Shown here in pieces: positions 37,946 through 46,386 of a stretch of 64,000 nt of DNA. How positions within the stretch are numbered: the first letter of the stretch is position 1; the number at the start of each line of letters is the position of its first letter. The notes under the pieces are model-generated. The model saw only the letters and a list, made by a program, of their open reading frames with translations, ran no database searches and was not told where the DNA came from. The translations under genes and the position numbers were made by a program. Origin of the DNA: Pseudoalteromonas sp. A601 (GTDB taxonomy: Bacteria > Pseudomonadota > Gammaproteobacteria > Enterobacterales > Alteromonadaceae); assembly GCF_002165575.1 (NCBI RefSeq), contig NZ_MXQF01000001.1, forward strand, positions 62,001 to 126,000, in the 5' to 3' direction.

Positions 37946-39115
37946 ATGAGTATGATGAAATCATTTAAATACAAAATTCTCAACGGTGTGTGCGGCTTAG
38001 TCTGTTCTGCTGCCATTTTCTCCGCAACTGCACAAATCATCCCTGCGCCTCCACAAGTTAATGCAAAAGGTTATTTCCTTGTTGATTTTACCACTGGTAA
38101 AGTCATTGCTGAAGGTGAGCCAGATACTCGTCTAGCACCAGCTAGCTTAACAAAAATGATGACCAGCTACGTAATCGGTACCGAAATTGAAGCCGGCAAC
38201 ATTACCCCTACTGACATGGTCACCGTGAGTGAAAAAGCATGGGCTAAAAACTTCCCTGATTCTTCTAAAATGTTTATCGAAGTAGGTAAACAAATTAGTG
38301 TTGAAGATTTAAACCGTGGCATTATCATTCAATCAGGTAATGATGCCTGTGTTGCTATGGCCGAGCACATTGCTGGTAGCGAAAGTGCTTTTTCTGATTT
38401 AATGAATGCCCACGCTGAAAAGTTAGGCATGAGTAACTCTCATTTTATTAATAGCCACGGCCTAGATACTAACGAGCACTTTACTACACCACGTGATATG
38501 GCGACCTTAGGTGCTGCACTAATTCGTGATGTGCCTGAAGAGTATGCACTTTACGCTGAAAAATCATTTACTTTCAATGGCATTAAGCAGTATAACCGTA
38601 ACTCACTGTTATGGGATGAAAGCTTAAATGTTGATGGTATTAAAACGGGTCACACATCAGAAGCAGGCTACAGCTTAGTTACCTCAGCAACCAAAGACGA
38701 CATGCGTTTAATCGCCGTTGTTATGGGCACTTCGAGTGAGCGAGCGCGTAAAGTTGAAAGTAAAAAATTACTAAATTATGGCTTCCGCTTTTTTGAGACA
38801 ACCACTCCTTATAAAGCGGGTGATAGTTTTGCCGAGCAACGTATTTGGATGGGTAACAAAGAAAATGTGTCGCTGGGTATTTTAGAAGATACACCTATTA
38901 CGATACCACGCGGTCAACGTAAAAACTTAAAGGCTAACTTCGAATTAGACAAAACGCTAGAGGCACCTCTAGCTAAAGGCACGAAGGTAGGTACTTTGTT
39001 CTTACAGCTAGAAGGCGAAGAAATAGCTCAGTATCCGCTTGTAACGCTTGAAGAAGTTGAAGAAGGTAGTTTCTTTAGCAAAATTTATGATTACTTACGT
39101 TTACAAATAATGTAA
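37946..39115 (+). CDS. dacA: D-alanyl-D-alanine carboxypeptidase (PBP5/6)
   Basis: 389 residues. Signal peptide (CGLVCSAAIFSATAQ), then the penicillin-binding domain with SxxK in LAPASLTKMMT (about 64-72), SGNDACVAMAEHI (SxN) and DGIKTGHTSEAGY (KTG). The C-terminal beta domain and amphipathic anchor (FFSKIYDYLRLQIM) match PBP5. It removes the terminal D-Ala from pentapeptides. A MITE-like repeat begins inside the last base pair of the stop codon, so the native terminator at 39398 is separated from the gene. Confidence 0.96.
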   Translation: MSMMKSFKYKILNGVCGLVCSAAIFSATAQIIPAPPQVNAKGYFLVDFTTGKVIAEGEPDTRLAPASLTKMMTSYVIGTEIEAGNITPTDMVTVSEKAWAKNFPDSSKMFIEVGKQISVEDLNRGIIIQSGNDACVAMAEHIAGSESAFSDLMNAHAEKLGMSNSHFINSHGLDTNEHFTTPRDMATLGAALIRDVPEEYALYAEKSFTFNGIKQYNRNSLLWDESLNVDGIKTGHTSEAGYSLVTSATKDDMRLIAVVMGTSSERARKVESKKLLNYGFRFFETTTPYKAGDSFAEQRIWMGNKENVSLGILEDTPITIPRGQRKNLKANFELDKTLEAPLAKGTKVGTLFLQLEGEEIAQYPLVTLEEVEEGSFFSKIYDYLRLQIM

Positions 39116-39378
39116 TACCCAAACAACCTCAAGATGCGAGTTTCAGTTGGAATTAAAAGCGATTTAGGCAAGGCATTGATTGCAAGTAATAGTGGTTCTA
39201 TTATTAAAATCAATAACGCAGTATAAATCGCTTTTAAACCAACCCGTTGGGCGTTTCACAGGCACTTACTCTCATCGTTATTACTTCTTAAAAGGGATGG
39301 CCATTCTTGCAAAGTAACGCCTTGATATTAAGCACCTGTGAAACGCTGAATTCTGTATCTTTAGGTGGCTTGGGTATT
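39114..39378. repeat. MITE-like structured repeat, copy 1
   Basis: 265 bases, close to 90 % identical by eye to 62789-63054. Imperfect terminal inverted repeats (AATACCCAAACAACCTCAAG left; AATACCCAAGCCACCTAAAG when the right end is read inward). Two further inverted pairs inside: AAAAGCGATTTA with TAAATCGCTTTT, and GCGTTTCACAGG with CCTGTGAAACGC. No ORF. TA flanks both ends of CCCAAAC, suggesting a TA target duplication as made by IS630/Tc1-type transposases. It lies between the dacA stop and the dacA terminator. Confidence 0.8.
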
Positions 39379-39396
39379 CATATCTAAACAATCTAA

Positions 39397-39425
39397 GCGC
39401 CTTGCACTGCAAGGCGTTTTTTTTT
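39397..39425 (+). terminator. Intrinsic terminator (dacA transcript)
   Basis: CGCCTTGC and GCAAGGCG with a three-base loop, followed by nine T residues. It is the first strong stop behind dacA and now lies beyond the inserted repeat. Confidence 0.88.
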
Positions 39426-39522
39426 GCCTGAAAAATGCTAGAATGCGCACCATATCTAACCTACAAGGTCGAGTGTAGGTTTATTAGTCAGTTATTAGAG
39501 CATTAAGTGAGGAGTCATCGTC

Positions 39523-39801
39523 GTGGCTACACCTGTAGAAAATACTAAATTTGATGAGTACTTAGAGTACCCTTGCCCATTTACATTTAAAATCATGGGC
39601 TTAGCAAATGTTAATTTAACTGACCAAATTCTTGAAAAATTACAGCCGCTTGCGCCAGGTGATTATGCACCTAAAGTAAAACCAAGTAGCAAAGGTAATT
39701 ATGAATCAGTGACCCTCGTTGCAACGGTAACAAGTGGCAAGCACATCGAAGAAATCTACAACGTGATCAGCAATATCGATGACGTCCGTCACATGCTTTA
39801 A
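39523..39801 (+). CDS. ybeD: YbeD/DUF493 family protein
   Basis: 92 residues from GTG 39523-39525, with GAGGAG about 10 bases upstream. Small ferredoxin-like (ACT-like) protein of unclear function, conserved next to lipB. Marks: [33 protein letters not shown] and the C-terminal IDDVRHML. Confidence 0.93.
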   Translation: MATPVENTKFDEYLEYPCPFTFKIMGLANVNLTDQILEKLQPLAPGDYAPKVKPSSKGNYESVTLVATVTSGKHIEEIYNVISNIDDVRHML

Positions 39802-39820
39802 GCCATAATTGGAGTTTGCA

Positions 39821-40474
39821 GTGAGCGAAAATACGCTAATCGTACGCCAACTAGGCCGCCAGCGTTACATGCCGATATGGCAAAAAATGCAAGAGTTTAC
39901 CGACACTCGCGATGACGCAATTGCCGATGAAATTTGGCTAGTTGAACACGAGCCTGTATTTACCCAAGGCCAAGCAGGTAAAGAAGAACACTTACTTGCC
40001 CCGGGCGATATTGAAGTGATCAAAGTTGATCGTGGTGGTCAAGTAACCTATCACGGTCCAGGTCAGCAAATGATGTACGTATTATTTAATTTACGCCGCT
40101 TAAAAATTGGTGTGCGTGAATTAGTAACTTGGCTTGAAGAATGTATCATTGATACATTAAAAGAATATGACATCGATGCATACGCAAAAGCCGATGCGCC
40201 TGGCGTGTACGTAAACGATAGTAAAATAGCATCGCTGGGTCTTCGCGTTCGTCGCGGCTGCTCATTTCATGGCCTCGCCTTAAATGTAAGTATGGATTTA
40301 AGCCCATTCTTACGTATTAACCCATGCGGTTATGCAGGTATGAACATGGTGCAAACAACTGATTTAAACGGTCCACAAAGCCTAGAACAAGCGGGCAATG
40401 GATTAGTTAAACATATGATCAAAAAGCTTAACGCAACACAGGTTAAGCATACTGAAGGGTTTGAAAACGAATGA
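39821..40474 (+). CDS. lipB: Octanoyl-[acyl-carrier-protein] transferase LipB
   Basis: 217 residues from GTG 39821-39823, selected because GGAG lies six bases upstream; a TTG four codons earlier is unsuited. Moves octanoyl from ACP to lipoyl domains. [33 protein letters not shown], and [21 protein letters not shown] (catalytic Lys region) followed by NPCGYAGM with the catalytic Cys. Stop overlaps the lipA start (ATGA). Confidence 0.96.
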   Translation: MSENTLIVRQLGRQRYMPIWQKMQEFTDTRDDAIADEIWLVEHEPVFTQGQAGKEEHLLAPGDIEVIKVDRGGQVTYHGPGQQMMYVLFNLRRLKIGVRELVTWLEECIIDTLKEYDIDAYAKADAPGVYVNDSKIASLGLRVRRGCSFHGLALNVSMDLSPFLRINPCGYAGMNMVQTTDLNGPQSLEQAGNGLVKHMIKKLNATQVKHTEGFENE

Positions 40475-41436
40475 ATAAACCAGTCAAGATGGAACCAGGG
40501 GTAAAACTACGCGACGCAGAAAAAATGGCGTTGATCCCAGTAAAAGTATTACCGACTGAAAAAACTGAAATGTTGCGCAAGCCAGAGTGGCTAAAAATAC
40601 GTTTACCAAAATCAACTGAACGTATCGACGGCATTAAGCAAGCAATGCGTAAGCACGGCTTACACTCAGTGTGTGAAGAGGCGTCATGCCCTAACCTGTC
40701 TGAGTGTTTTAACCACGGTACCGCAACATTTATGATCTTAGGGGCAATATGTACTCGTCGTTGTCCGTTTTGTGATGTAGCACACGGTCGCCCTTTGAAA
40801 CCTGATGCAGCTGAACCTGAAAAGCTTGCCCTGACTATCAAAGATATGAAGCTAAGCTATGTCGTTATCACATCCGTTGACCGCGATGATTTACGTGATG
40901 GTGGTGCACAACATTTTGCTGATTGTATCCGTGAAATTCGTAAGCATAATCCAACTATTACCATCGAAATCTTAGTGCCTGATTTTCGTGGTCGTATGGA
41001 ACGTGCACTAGAGATCTTGATTGAAACGCCACCTGATGTATTTAATCACAACCTTGAAACTGCGCCGCGTTTATACAAACTTGCGCGACCAGGTGCGGAT
41101 TATAAATGGTCATTAGAGTTACTTCGTCGCTTTAAAGAAGCGCACCCAGAAGTGAAAACTAAATCGGGTCTAATGGTAGGCCTAGGTGAAGAGATTAGCG
41201 AAATCGAAGAAGTATTACGTGATTTACGTGAACACAACGTCGACATGCTAACTGTAGGTCAATATCTACAACCTTCTAAACATCACTTGCCAGTAAAGCG
41301 TTACGTGCCACCTGCAGAGTTTGACGCGCTTAAAGAATACGCTGATGAAATTGGCTTTACCCATGCAGCCTCTGGCCCGTTTGTTCGTTCAAGCTATCAT
41401 GCGGATCAACAAGCCGCTGGTAAAGAAGTAAAATAA
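40471..41436 (+). CDS. lipA: Lipoyl synthase LipA
   Basis: 321 residues, as in E. coli. Radical SAM enzyme that inserts two sulfurs into protein-bound octanoyl groups. N-terminal auxiliary cluster [12 protein letters not shown] (C-x4-C-x5-C), the radical SAM motif CTRRCPFC (C-x3-C-x2-C), and the C-terminal RSSYHAD with the Ser that ligates the auxiliary cluster. Four-base overlap with lipB. Followed by a terminator. Confidence 0.98.
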   Translation: MNKPVKMEPGVKLRDAEKMALIPVKVLPTEKTEMLRKPEWLKIRLPKSTERIDGIKQAMRKHGLHSVCEEASCPNLSECFNHGTATFMILGAICTRRCPFCDVAHGRPLKPDAAEPEKLALTIKDMKLSYVVITSVDRDDLRDGGAQHFADCIREIRKHNPTITIEILVPDFRGRMERALEILIETPPDVFNHNLETAPRLYKLARPGADYKWSLELLRRFKEAHPEVKTKSGLMVGLGEEISEIEEVLRDLREHNVDMLTVGQYLQPSKHHLPVKRYVPPAEFDALKEYADEIGFTHAASGPFVRSSYHADQQAAGKEVK

Positions 41437-41455
41437 TTACTTTTTAATAAGCATT

Positions 41456-41499
41456 AAAAAAGCCGTTAGTTATTAATTTATAGCTAACGGCTTTTTTAT
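41456..41499 (+). terminator. Intrinsic terminator after lipA
   Basis: AAAGCCGTTAG and CTAACGGCTTT with a loop of about 14 bases, followed by TTTATG. Strong and ends the 13-kb conserved block. Confidence 0.88.
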
Positions 41500-41658
41500 G
41501 TACTAACCATTCTAACTGCTTCCCTATTAATCCAACGCAACTAACTTATACTCACTTATCGTAATTTGACTTGGGCCGCAACAAGCTTCTACTTATTGTG
41601 CATCATTTTAAAAACCAAACTAACATTAGCAAATTAGAATTAGTTATTTGAGGAGATA

Positions 41659-41736
41659 GTGTTGAATACGTTGTGCTCGGGCACTTGTGTGATCAAAAGT
41701 CAGTCAGCAGTAACTCTTCATAACTTTTACTTTTAA
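41659..41736 (+). CDS. Possible small protein or leader peptide (24-25 codons)
   Basis: AGGAG at 41651-41655 is followed three bases later by GTG and six bases later by TTG; both open the same frame of 25 or 24 codons, ending at TAA 41734-41736. The peptide, read from TTG, is MNTLCSGTCVIKSQSAVTLH followed by NFYF: two Cys, no membrane segment. The stop codon runs into an intrinsic terminator. I do not recognise it. It could be a real microprotein, a leader peptide, or chance inside a small RNA. Confidence 0.35.
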   Translation: MLNTLCSGTCVIKSQSAVTLHNFYF

Positions 41737-41770
41737 AGCTAATGATGGTGACATTATTAGCTTTTTATTT
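41734..41770 (+). terminator. Intrinsic terminator directly after the small ORF
   Basis: AAAGCTAATGAT and ATTATTAGCTTT form a near-perfect stem around GGTGAC, followed by TTATTTTA. No larger gene lies before it since the lipA terminator, so a short transcript of about 150 bases or less is implied. Confidence 0.7.
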
Positions 41771-41858
41771 TATGAGTAAAAATCACTCAAGTTATTAAGT
41801 TATGTGCCGATACAGGTACTAGTTATAAATTGTTTCTTCATGATAGATGGAATTAGGT

Positions 41859-42581
41859 ATGAAAATAACTCACGATATCTTAACCAACACTGCATCAGCA
41901 CAATTAAAAAATAGAACTATTGCTATTAATGAGGGAAAATTGTCTGATAACACCTTAAATGAAAAAATTAATAAACAGCAAAAAAAATTTGCTAATGATA
42001 TTTATCACAAAGATGAACATATCCCAAAAAATCAGAGCACTTATGAGAGGCCCCTTGGTATAACTGCCCATAAATCTGAATCTGAACTTTTAGATAAAAT
42101 GACTAATACAATAAGTTTTGGTGAACTACCCAAAAAGTTAAGTCAACTTAGACCTAAATATGAAAGTTTCCTGAAAGAACTAGAAATATTATCTCCATCA
42201 TTAGCTCAAAAAGATTGGGGGTTCTCTATTAATAGTGATGATAAATTAGTTGTTTCAGGTGATATTACTGATGAGGAAAAATCCTATCTTGAGGACAAGC
42301 TCAATGCAGATAAAGATGTAGTAAGTTTAGTTAAAGAATTACCTGACATTTTAATAAAAGGCCAAGAGTATGACCGTGGGTATGATGGGAAAGGGAAATA
42401 TTGGGGAAAATATGATGTTACCCAAGAAAATTTTAAAGACAATATTGATATAAAGGCACTTTTAGATAGTTCATACGGACCCAATGCAAAAGCATTTGAT
42501 AATGGTTTTGATATATTTTCATACCAAGAAAATTTGCGCAGCCAATTAGCAAGTAAAGCAGAAGTTAAATATGCTTATTGA
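41859..42581 (+). CDS. Protein of unknown function, paralogue A of a convergent pair
   Basis: 240 residues from ATG 41859-41861 (an ATG four codons upstream is possible). No signal peptide or membrane segment; Lys, Asp and Glu-rich, very AT-rich DNA. It resembles the product of the gene facing it (42586-43305) along its length: a short N-terminal region with D-x-YHKD (about residue 48), a Y-[ED]-[RK]-P motif, then SLAQKDWGFSINSDDKLVVS and GDITDEEKSYLEDKLN, YDVTQENFKDNIDIKALLD, and a C-terminus xxNLRSQLASKAE. The same anchors occur in the partner. I know of no family for it. The base composition and its position in the accessory zone suggest horizontal origin. Confidence 0.7.
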   Translation: MKITHDILTNTASAQLKNRTIAINEGKLSDNTLNEKINKQQKKFANDIYHKDEHIPKNQSTYERPLGITAHKSESELLDKMTNTISFGELPKKLSQLRPKYESFLKELEILSPSLAQKDWGFSINSDDKLVVSGDITDEEKSYLEDKLNADKDVVSLVKELPDILIKGQEYDRGYDGKGKYWGKYDVTQENFKDNIDIKALLDSSYGPNAKAFDNGFDIFSYQENLRSQLASKAEVKYAY

Positions 42582-42585
42582 TAAA

Positions 42586-43305
42586 TTACTTTCGCTCTGC
42601 ATTTCTTCTAAGTTGAGATGAGATATTATCGTTTAACTCAAGCCAGCTAAAGTCCTTATTCCAAGCCTGTTTAAAGCTTTCAGTGCCTTGTGAATTATCC
42701 AGAATTTCTTTTAAATCAAATGTTTTTGAGAAATTATCTTCGTTTACGTCGTAACTTGACCACCCCCGAACGCCCATGTCAATGTGCTCTAGCATGCTCG
42801 ATTTAAATTTCTTAGCTGCGGCCACAAAATCCCCGTTGTCATTTAATATTTCAGATATAAGACTTTTTTCTTTATCACTAATGGAACCTGTAACTTCTAG
42901 CTCGCCCGATTGACTGATTGATAACCCCCAATCTTTACTCGCTACTGATGGGTGTTCGGCTGCTATTTCAGCCATAATATTGCCATACTGGGTAAACATC
43001 TTTTCCACAGACTGAGATACTTCACCACCAGGCATATAAAGATTGACAGTAGCGAATCGAATATCAGTTAATGCTTTTTCTTCTGCAGCTCTAGATGTTA
43101 GAACGTGATTTGTTGCAATAGTCATTGGCTTATCATAGGTCGCTTCAGGCTCTTTAGGCTGATCTTTATGATATGTATCCTTCGCTAGGCGCTCCATTTC
43201 ACTATTTAACTGCTCTTTACTATTGACAGATTTATTGACTTTCACTTCTGAATTAGTCGATATAAACTGCGATGCTAAATTGGTATTATTTGAATTAACT
43301 TCCAT
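42586..43305 (-). CDS. Protein of unknown function, paralogue B of a convergent pair
   Basis: 239 residues; ATG 43303-43305 with AAGGAAAA upstream. Partner of the gene at 41859-42581, to which it converges with only four bases between stop codons. Shared features: DTYHKDQP and ATYDKP, PSVASKDWGLSISQSGELEV then TGSISDKEKSLISEILN, YDVNEDNFSKTFDLKEILD and a C-terminal ISSQLRRNAE. It is soluble, acidic and without signal peptide. The N-terminal 60 residues are polar (many Asn/Ser), like the disordered N-terminus of secreted or surface-associated proteins. Function unknown. Confidence 0.7.
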   Translation of the reverse strand: MEVNSNNTNLASQFISTNSEVKVNKSVNSKEQLNSEMERLAKDTYHKDQPKEPEATYDKPMTIATNHVLTSRAAEEKALTDIRFATVNLYMPGGEVSQSVEKMFTQYGNIMAEIAAEHPSVASKDWGLSISQSGELEVTGSISDKEKSLISEILNDNGDFVAAAKKFKSSMLEHIDMGVRGWSSYDVNEDNFSKTFDLKEILDNSQGTESFKQAWNKDFSWLELNDNISSQLRRNAERK

Positions 43306-43375
43306 ATTATTTTCCTTGTTAATATCGCTATTAGTTTATATCGGCTGACAGCGCATTTTATTTAGCAAGCTATCA

Positions 43376-44656
43376 CTATTGTGCCAAGGTACCTTTTTTA
43401 ATCGAAAAGTCGGCGAACCTTACTTGCTCTTCTTCTGCTCTGAGGCTATCTGTTTCAACAATAGAGCGATAGATACCCCACTTAGGGCGAGCAAAGTCTT
43501 GCGCTAAAACACCACGCCACATATCAATATGCTGCTCACTGATATTAAATATTTCTTCATTATCACTTAGCCGGGTTAATGTCATATCAAACTTACCATC
43601 TTCACTGAAAGTCGCTTGTACGAAAACGTGCACCCACTCGTCTGTAATAAGTGACCAGTCAGTTTCAATAAGGTTTTTATCAAGCCCAGTACTGTTACCG
43701 TTTTCATCAAAGCCAGCACTATAACGGACCTGCAGTTGATTACCTGTACTGTTTTTTTGTGCACCAGAGAGTGTGATGATTGGCTGGTCGTCATTTCCGT
43801 TGCTGTTGTCATTATTGTCATTACGGGCTTTTAGTTGAAAAAAATGACTAAATTTACTCGTCAGTTCAAGCTCACTACTTACTTTAAACTTCCAACTATA
43901 CTGAAAAGTATCTCCTTTATAAGCCAAGGTCTCTTGGGGGGATTTATCGTACGCTTTTATTTCATTACGTTGTCTGTCACTTAGCCCTTTATCTTTGTCT
44001 TGATCTGTATCTCTGTGAGCTAAAAATACAAAGTGATTGCCAATTACATCATCTGTATCTTCAATAATGTGCAGCACACCTTGATGATTGCCTTCATACA
44101 TATCAGGGGCTTCTATCGCGCCTTGTGAAAATACATTCTCGATAAGCGTGTATGCATCAAGCCCAGTATTAGCCCCATCGGAATTAAGCGTCACTTCTGA
44201 TGACATTACAAACCCCGTTGCTGATAGTTGTTTACTACCATTAATAGTAATTAACACTGTTGCCGTTGTGCCATCAAGCGAGCTAACGAGTATAGTATCT
44301 TGTAATGTATCCCCCTCGAGTAACTGTACAATACGGCTATCATTAACATTTAAGTTGTATGACCAATTACCTGAGCTATCAAGACTAAATAGCCCATACT
44401 CAGTAATTGAATTAGATTGCTCTATAAAAAGTGCTTCATCGTTTTGCTCATCGCTCACCTGTAATGTACCGTTAGTAGTGTGCTCAGCCTGTGTGGTAAT
44501 ACTTGAGCTCAAATCACCCGTAATGATCGCAGGTGTTTGCTCCGAGTCTTCAACTTTAGCTGATGTTGAGGAGCCAGAGCTGCCACAACCAAGTAAAACG
44601 CTCGCTATAAACAATGCGCTGATAGCGGTTTGTAATTTAGATTTATAGTTAGTCAT
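43376..44656 (-). CDS. VCBS-domain lipoprotein with possible polysaccharide-binding or lyase domain
   Basis: 426 residues from ATG 44654-44656 (AAGG upstream); a longer frame to 44722 is not supported. Lipobox LLGCGSSGSS (Cys about 24) makes it a lipoprotein. Residues about 45-145 look like a VCBS/cadherin-type repeat (TTNGTLQVSD..GLFSLDSSGNWSYNLN). The C-terminal 230 residues have a beta-rich pattern with FSHFFQLKA, YSAGFDENGNSTGLD, WVHVFVQATFSEDGKFDMTL and RPKWGIYRSI, which recalls the jelly-roll heparin-lyase-like polysaccharide lyases (the GIYR motif). Catalytic residues cannot be assigned. Role in marine polysaccharide binding or cleavage is an inference. Confidence 0.65.
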   Translation of the reverse strand: MTNYKSKLQTAISALFIASVLLGCGSSGSSTSAKVEDSEQTPAIITGDLSSSITTQAEHTTNGTLQVSDEQNDEALFIEQSNSITEYGLFSLDSSGNWSYNLNVNDSRIVQLLEGDTLQDTILVSSLDGTTATVLITINGSKQLSATGFVMSSEVTLNSDGANTGLDAYTLIENVFSQGAIEAPDMYEGNHQGVLHIIEDTDDVIGNHFVFLAHRDTDQDKDKGLSDRQRNEIKAYDKSPQETLAYKGDTFQYSWKFKVSSELELTSKFSHFFQLKARNDNNDNSNGNDDQPIITLSGAQKNSTGNQLQVRYSAGFDENGNSTGLDKNLIETDWSLITDEWVHVFVQATFSEDGKFDMTLTRLSDNEEIFNISEQHIDMWRGVLAQDFARPKWGIYRSIVETDSLRAEEEQVRFADFSIKKGTLAQ

Positions 44657-44867
44657 AAGCAACCTTAACGTGATATTGGTAAACACAAAACCGAAAACAC
44701 AAGTTACCAATCCGTGATTCAAATAACCACAAATAATTAACCAATTTATCGTATTTTTTACAACATTGAGTTTTCAGTAAAGTATTTAGTTGGTTTTTAA
44801 TTAATCACTAGGTCAATTACGTTTTCCTTGAGATAATTAGGGCAATTATTTTAAAACATGGTTTATT

Positions 44868-45107
44868 ATGAAACTATTAGTTAGAAACCTTGCCCGCACA
44901 ACAACTGAACAAGATATTCGTACTTTATTCACCGCTTATGGAAAAGTAGCGGAGTGCACACTGGTACTTGATAAAGAAACGGGTAAATCAAAAGGCTTTG
45001 CGTTCGTTGAAATGCCAAATGAAGCCGAGGCTTCAGGTGCTATAAAAGCACTAAATCAGAGTAATGTTGATAAAAACAAAATCCGCGTAAAGTTAGCCGA
45101 CTCTTAA
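44868..45107 (+). CDS. Single-RRM RNA-binding protein
   Basis: 79 residues containing one RNA recognition motif and nothing else. RNP2 is KLLVRNL (residues 2-8) and RNP1 is KGFAFVEM (about 43-50), with the aromatic Phe residues in place. Small RRM proteins of this type occur in marine gammaproteobacteria and cyanobacteria and are often cold-induced; targets unknown. Followed by a terminator, so it is monocistronic. The 5' leader is AT-rich. Confidence 0.88.
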   Translation: MKLLVRNLARTTTEQDIRTLFTAYGKVAECTLVLDKETGKSKGFAFVEMPNEAEASGAIKALNQSNVDKNKIRVKLADS

Positions 45108-45122
45108 TAGATTAGAAACGAT

Positions 45123-45151
45123 AAAAACCAGCACTAAGCTGGTTTTTTTTA
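45123..45151 (+). terminator. Intrinsic terminator after the RRM gene
   Basis: AAAACCAGC and GCTGGTTTT around ACTAA, followed by a T run of eight in total. Fifteen bases after the stop codon. Confidence 0.88.
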
Positions 45152-45287
45152 TCTCTTCGATTTGATAGCGCACTGAAAACATGAGAGCAGTTTGTTGAAC
45201 TCTTTTATCCCCATCGACTATATTTGGCTCATCCAGCTTTGACCCCACTTTGAACGTCAACAACGTTTGCTGGAAAAGTTAATTTAT

Positions 45288-46232
45288 TTAATTAGCTTTA
45301 CTTTGGCGCTGAGAGTTAAGCAGTAATGTCTCAGCCTTAGCGCCAAGGTAAACGTAAACGGCTAGAGCAACGAGTAAACCGACCACTGCAAGCATCATAT
45401 AAATAGCAGGCAGCAAATACTGAGATTGACCCAACGCTGCTTTAAACATCGTCAGTAATGCCTCTATGGAGACGGCGATTAAAATAGTCGAAATAAATCG
45501 TGTGATAGTTCGCCGTGTTGAGCTATGCCTAAAGATATCTTTATGCATCAAAATTTCTTCTTCAAGTATGGTTTTACCTAAATCAAAAATAGCCAAAGCC
45601 AGTGTTATAAAAATTATTATACTAAACGCCTCTAGTGGGTCATCCTCCATAGAGCTATTGAATAAGAGGGTATATATATCACCAAATACTTTATAAAGTA
45701 AAAACAGCACTAAGCAAAACAAACAACTAACGATAATACCGTAACCAGCCTTAAAAAATGGAGTCATATTGGCACGCGTACGATCCCCCATTATAAATTC
45801 AATTAATTGCGTTAAGCACACATCCACCACCAAATAACCTTGCTCGCTCTGAGGTGCACGCAGTGGCTTTATTGCAGAAATACATAAATGTTGTGTGGCA
45901 ATGGAAATATAAGGCGCAGTAAAGCAGGTTTGCTGATGTGCGAGAATTTCTTGAAAGTATGGGCGATCACTTAAATCTTGCGCATTACCCTTGTTATTAA
46001 GCACTTTCATATATTCACGTTTAAAACAAACATTATCGCCTTGTTGTAACCCCTTCTTATCTAAACAGTATTGTAATTCTAAAAACGGGTATTGGGCTAC
46101 CAACAAACGGTTATCTTGCTGCTTTTTAATGCCATCTTCTAAGGTGGCGAGAATCGAGTTCAGTAAATCATGGATCACCGTTTGATATTCTTGGTAACGC
46201 TCAACACTCGTTATGTAACTCATTCTTGCCAT
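45288..46232 (-). CDS. PDC/Cache-like sensor membrane protein without a known output domain
   Basis: 314 residues from ATG 46230-46232 with GGAG eight bases upstream; a TTG-started longer version is unlikely. Residues 1-150 look like a single ligand-binding PDC/dCACHE module: LQYCLDKKGLQQGDN, LSDRPYFQEILAHQQTCFTAPYIS, CISAIKPLR and GYLVVDVCLTQLIEFI. Four hydrophobic segments follow (about 162-190, 205-225, 253-275, 280-305), with IFDLGKTILEEEIL between. No kinase, GGDEF, EAL or MCP domain is present. There is no hydrophobic segment ahead of the sensor, so its side of the membrane is unclear. Function unknown. Confidence 0.7.
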   Translation of the reverse strand: MARMSYITSVERYQEYQTVIHDLLNSILATLEDGIKKQQDNRLLVAQYPFLELQYCLDKKGLQQGDNVCFKREYMKVLNNKGNAQDLSDRPYFQEILAHQQTCFTAPYISIATQHLCISAIKPLRAPQSEQGYLVVDVCLTQLIEFIMGDRTRANMTPFFKAGYGIIVSCLFCLVLFLLYKVFGDIYTLLFNSSMEDDPLEAFSIIIFITLALAIFDLGKTILEEEILMHKDIFRHSSTRRTITRFISTILIAVSIEALLTMFKAALGQSQYLLPAIYMMLAVVGLLVALAVYVYLGAKAETLLLNSQRQSKAN

Positions 46233-46386
46233 AGTTGCTTCTCCAAACCGCTGTATATAGGACCCAGCAATAACAGAACCAACTTTATTAAACACAAACA
46301 AATCATATGGTTAAGTTTATAAAAGTGAAAGTATAGAGCCATTTTGCACCGTATTTGTGCGGCTATGACTCATTATCGCAGATAGA

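Noticed and set aside
44088-44648. 186-codon plus-strand ORF opposite the VCBS lipoprotein gene
   Set aside because: Complete overlap with a gene that has lipobox, ribosome binding site and domain logic; the antisense frame has none of these.
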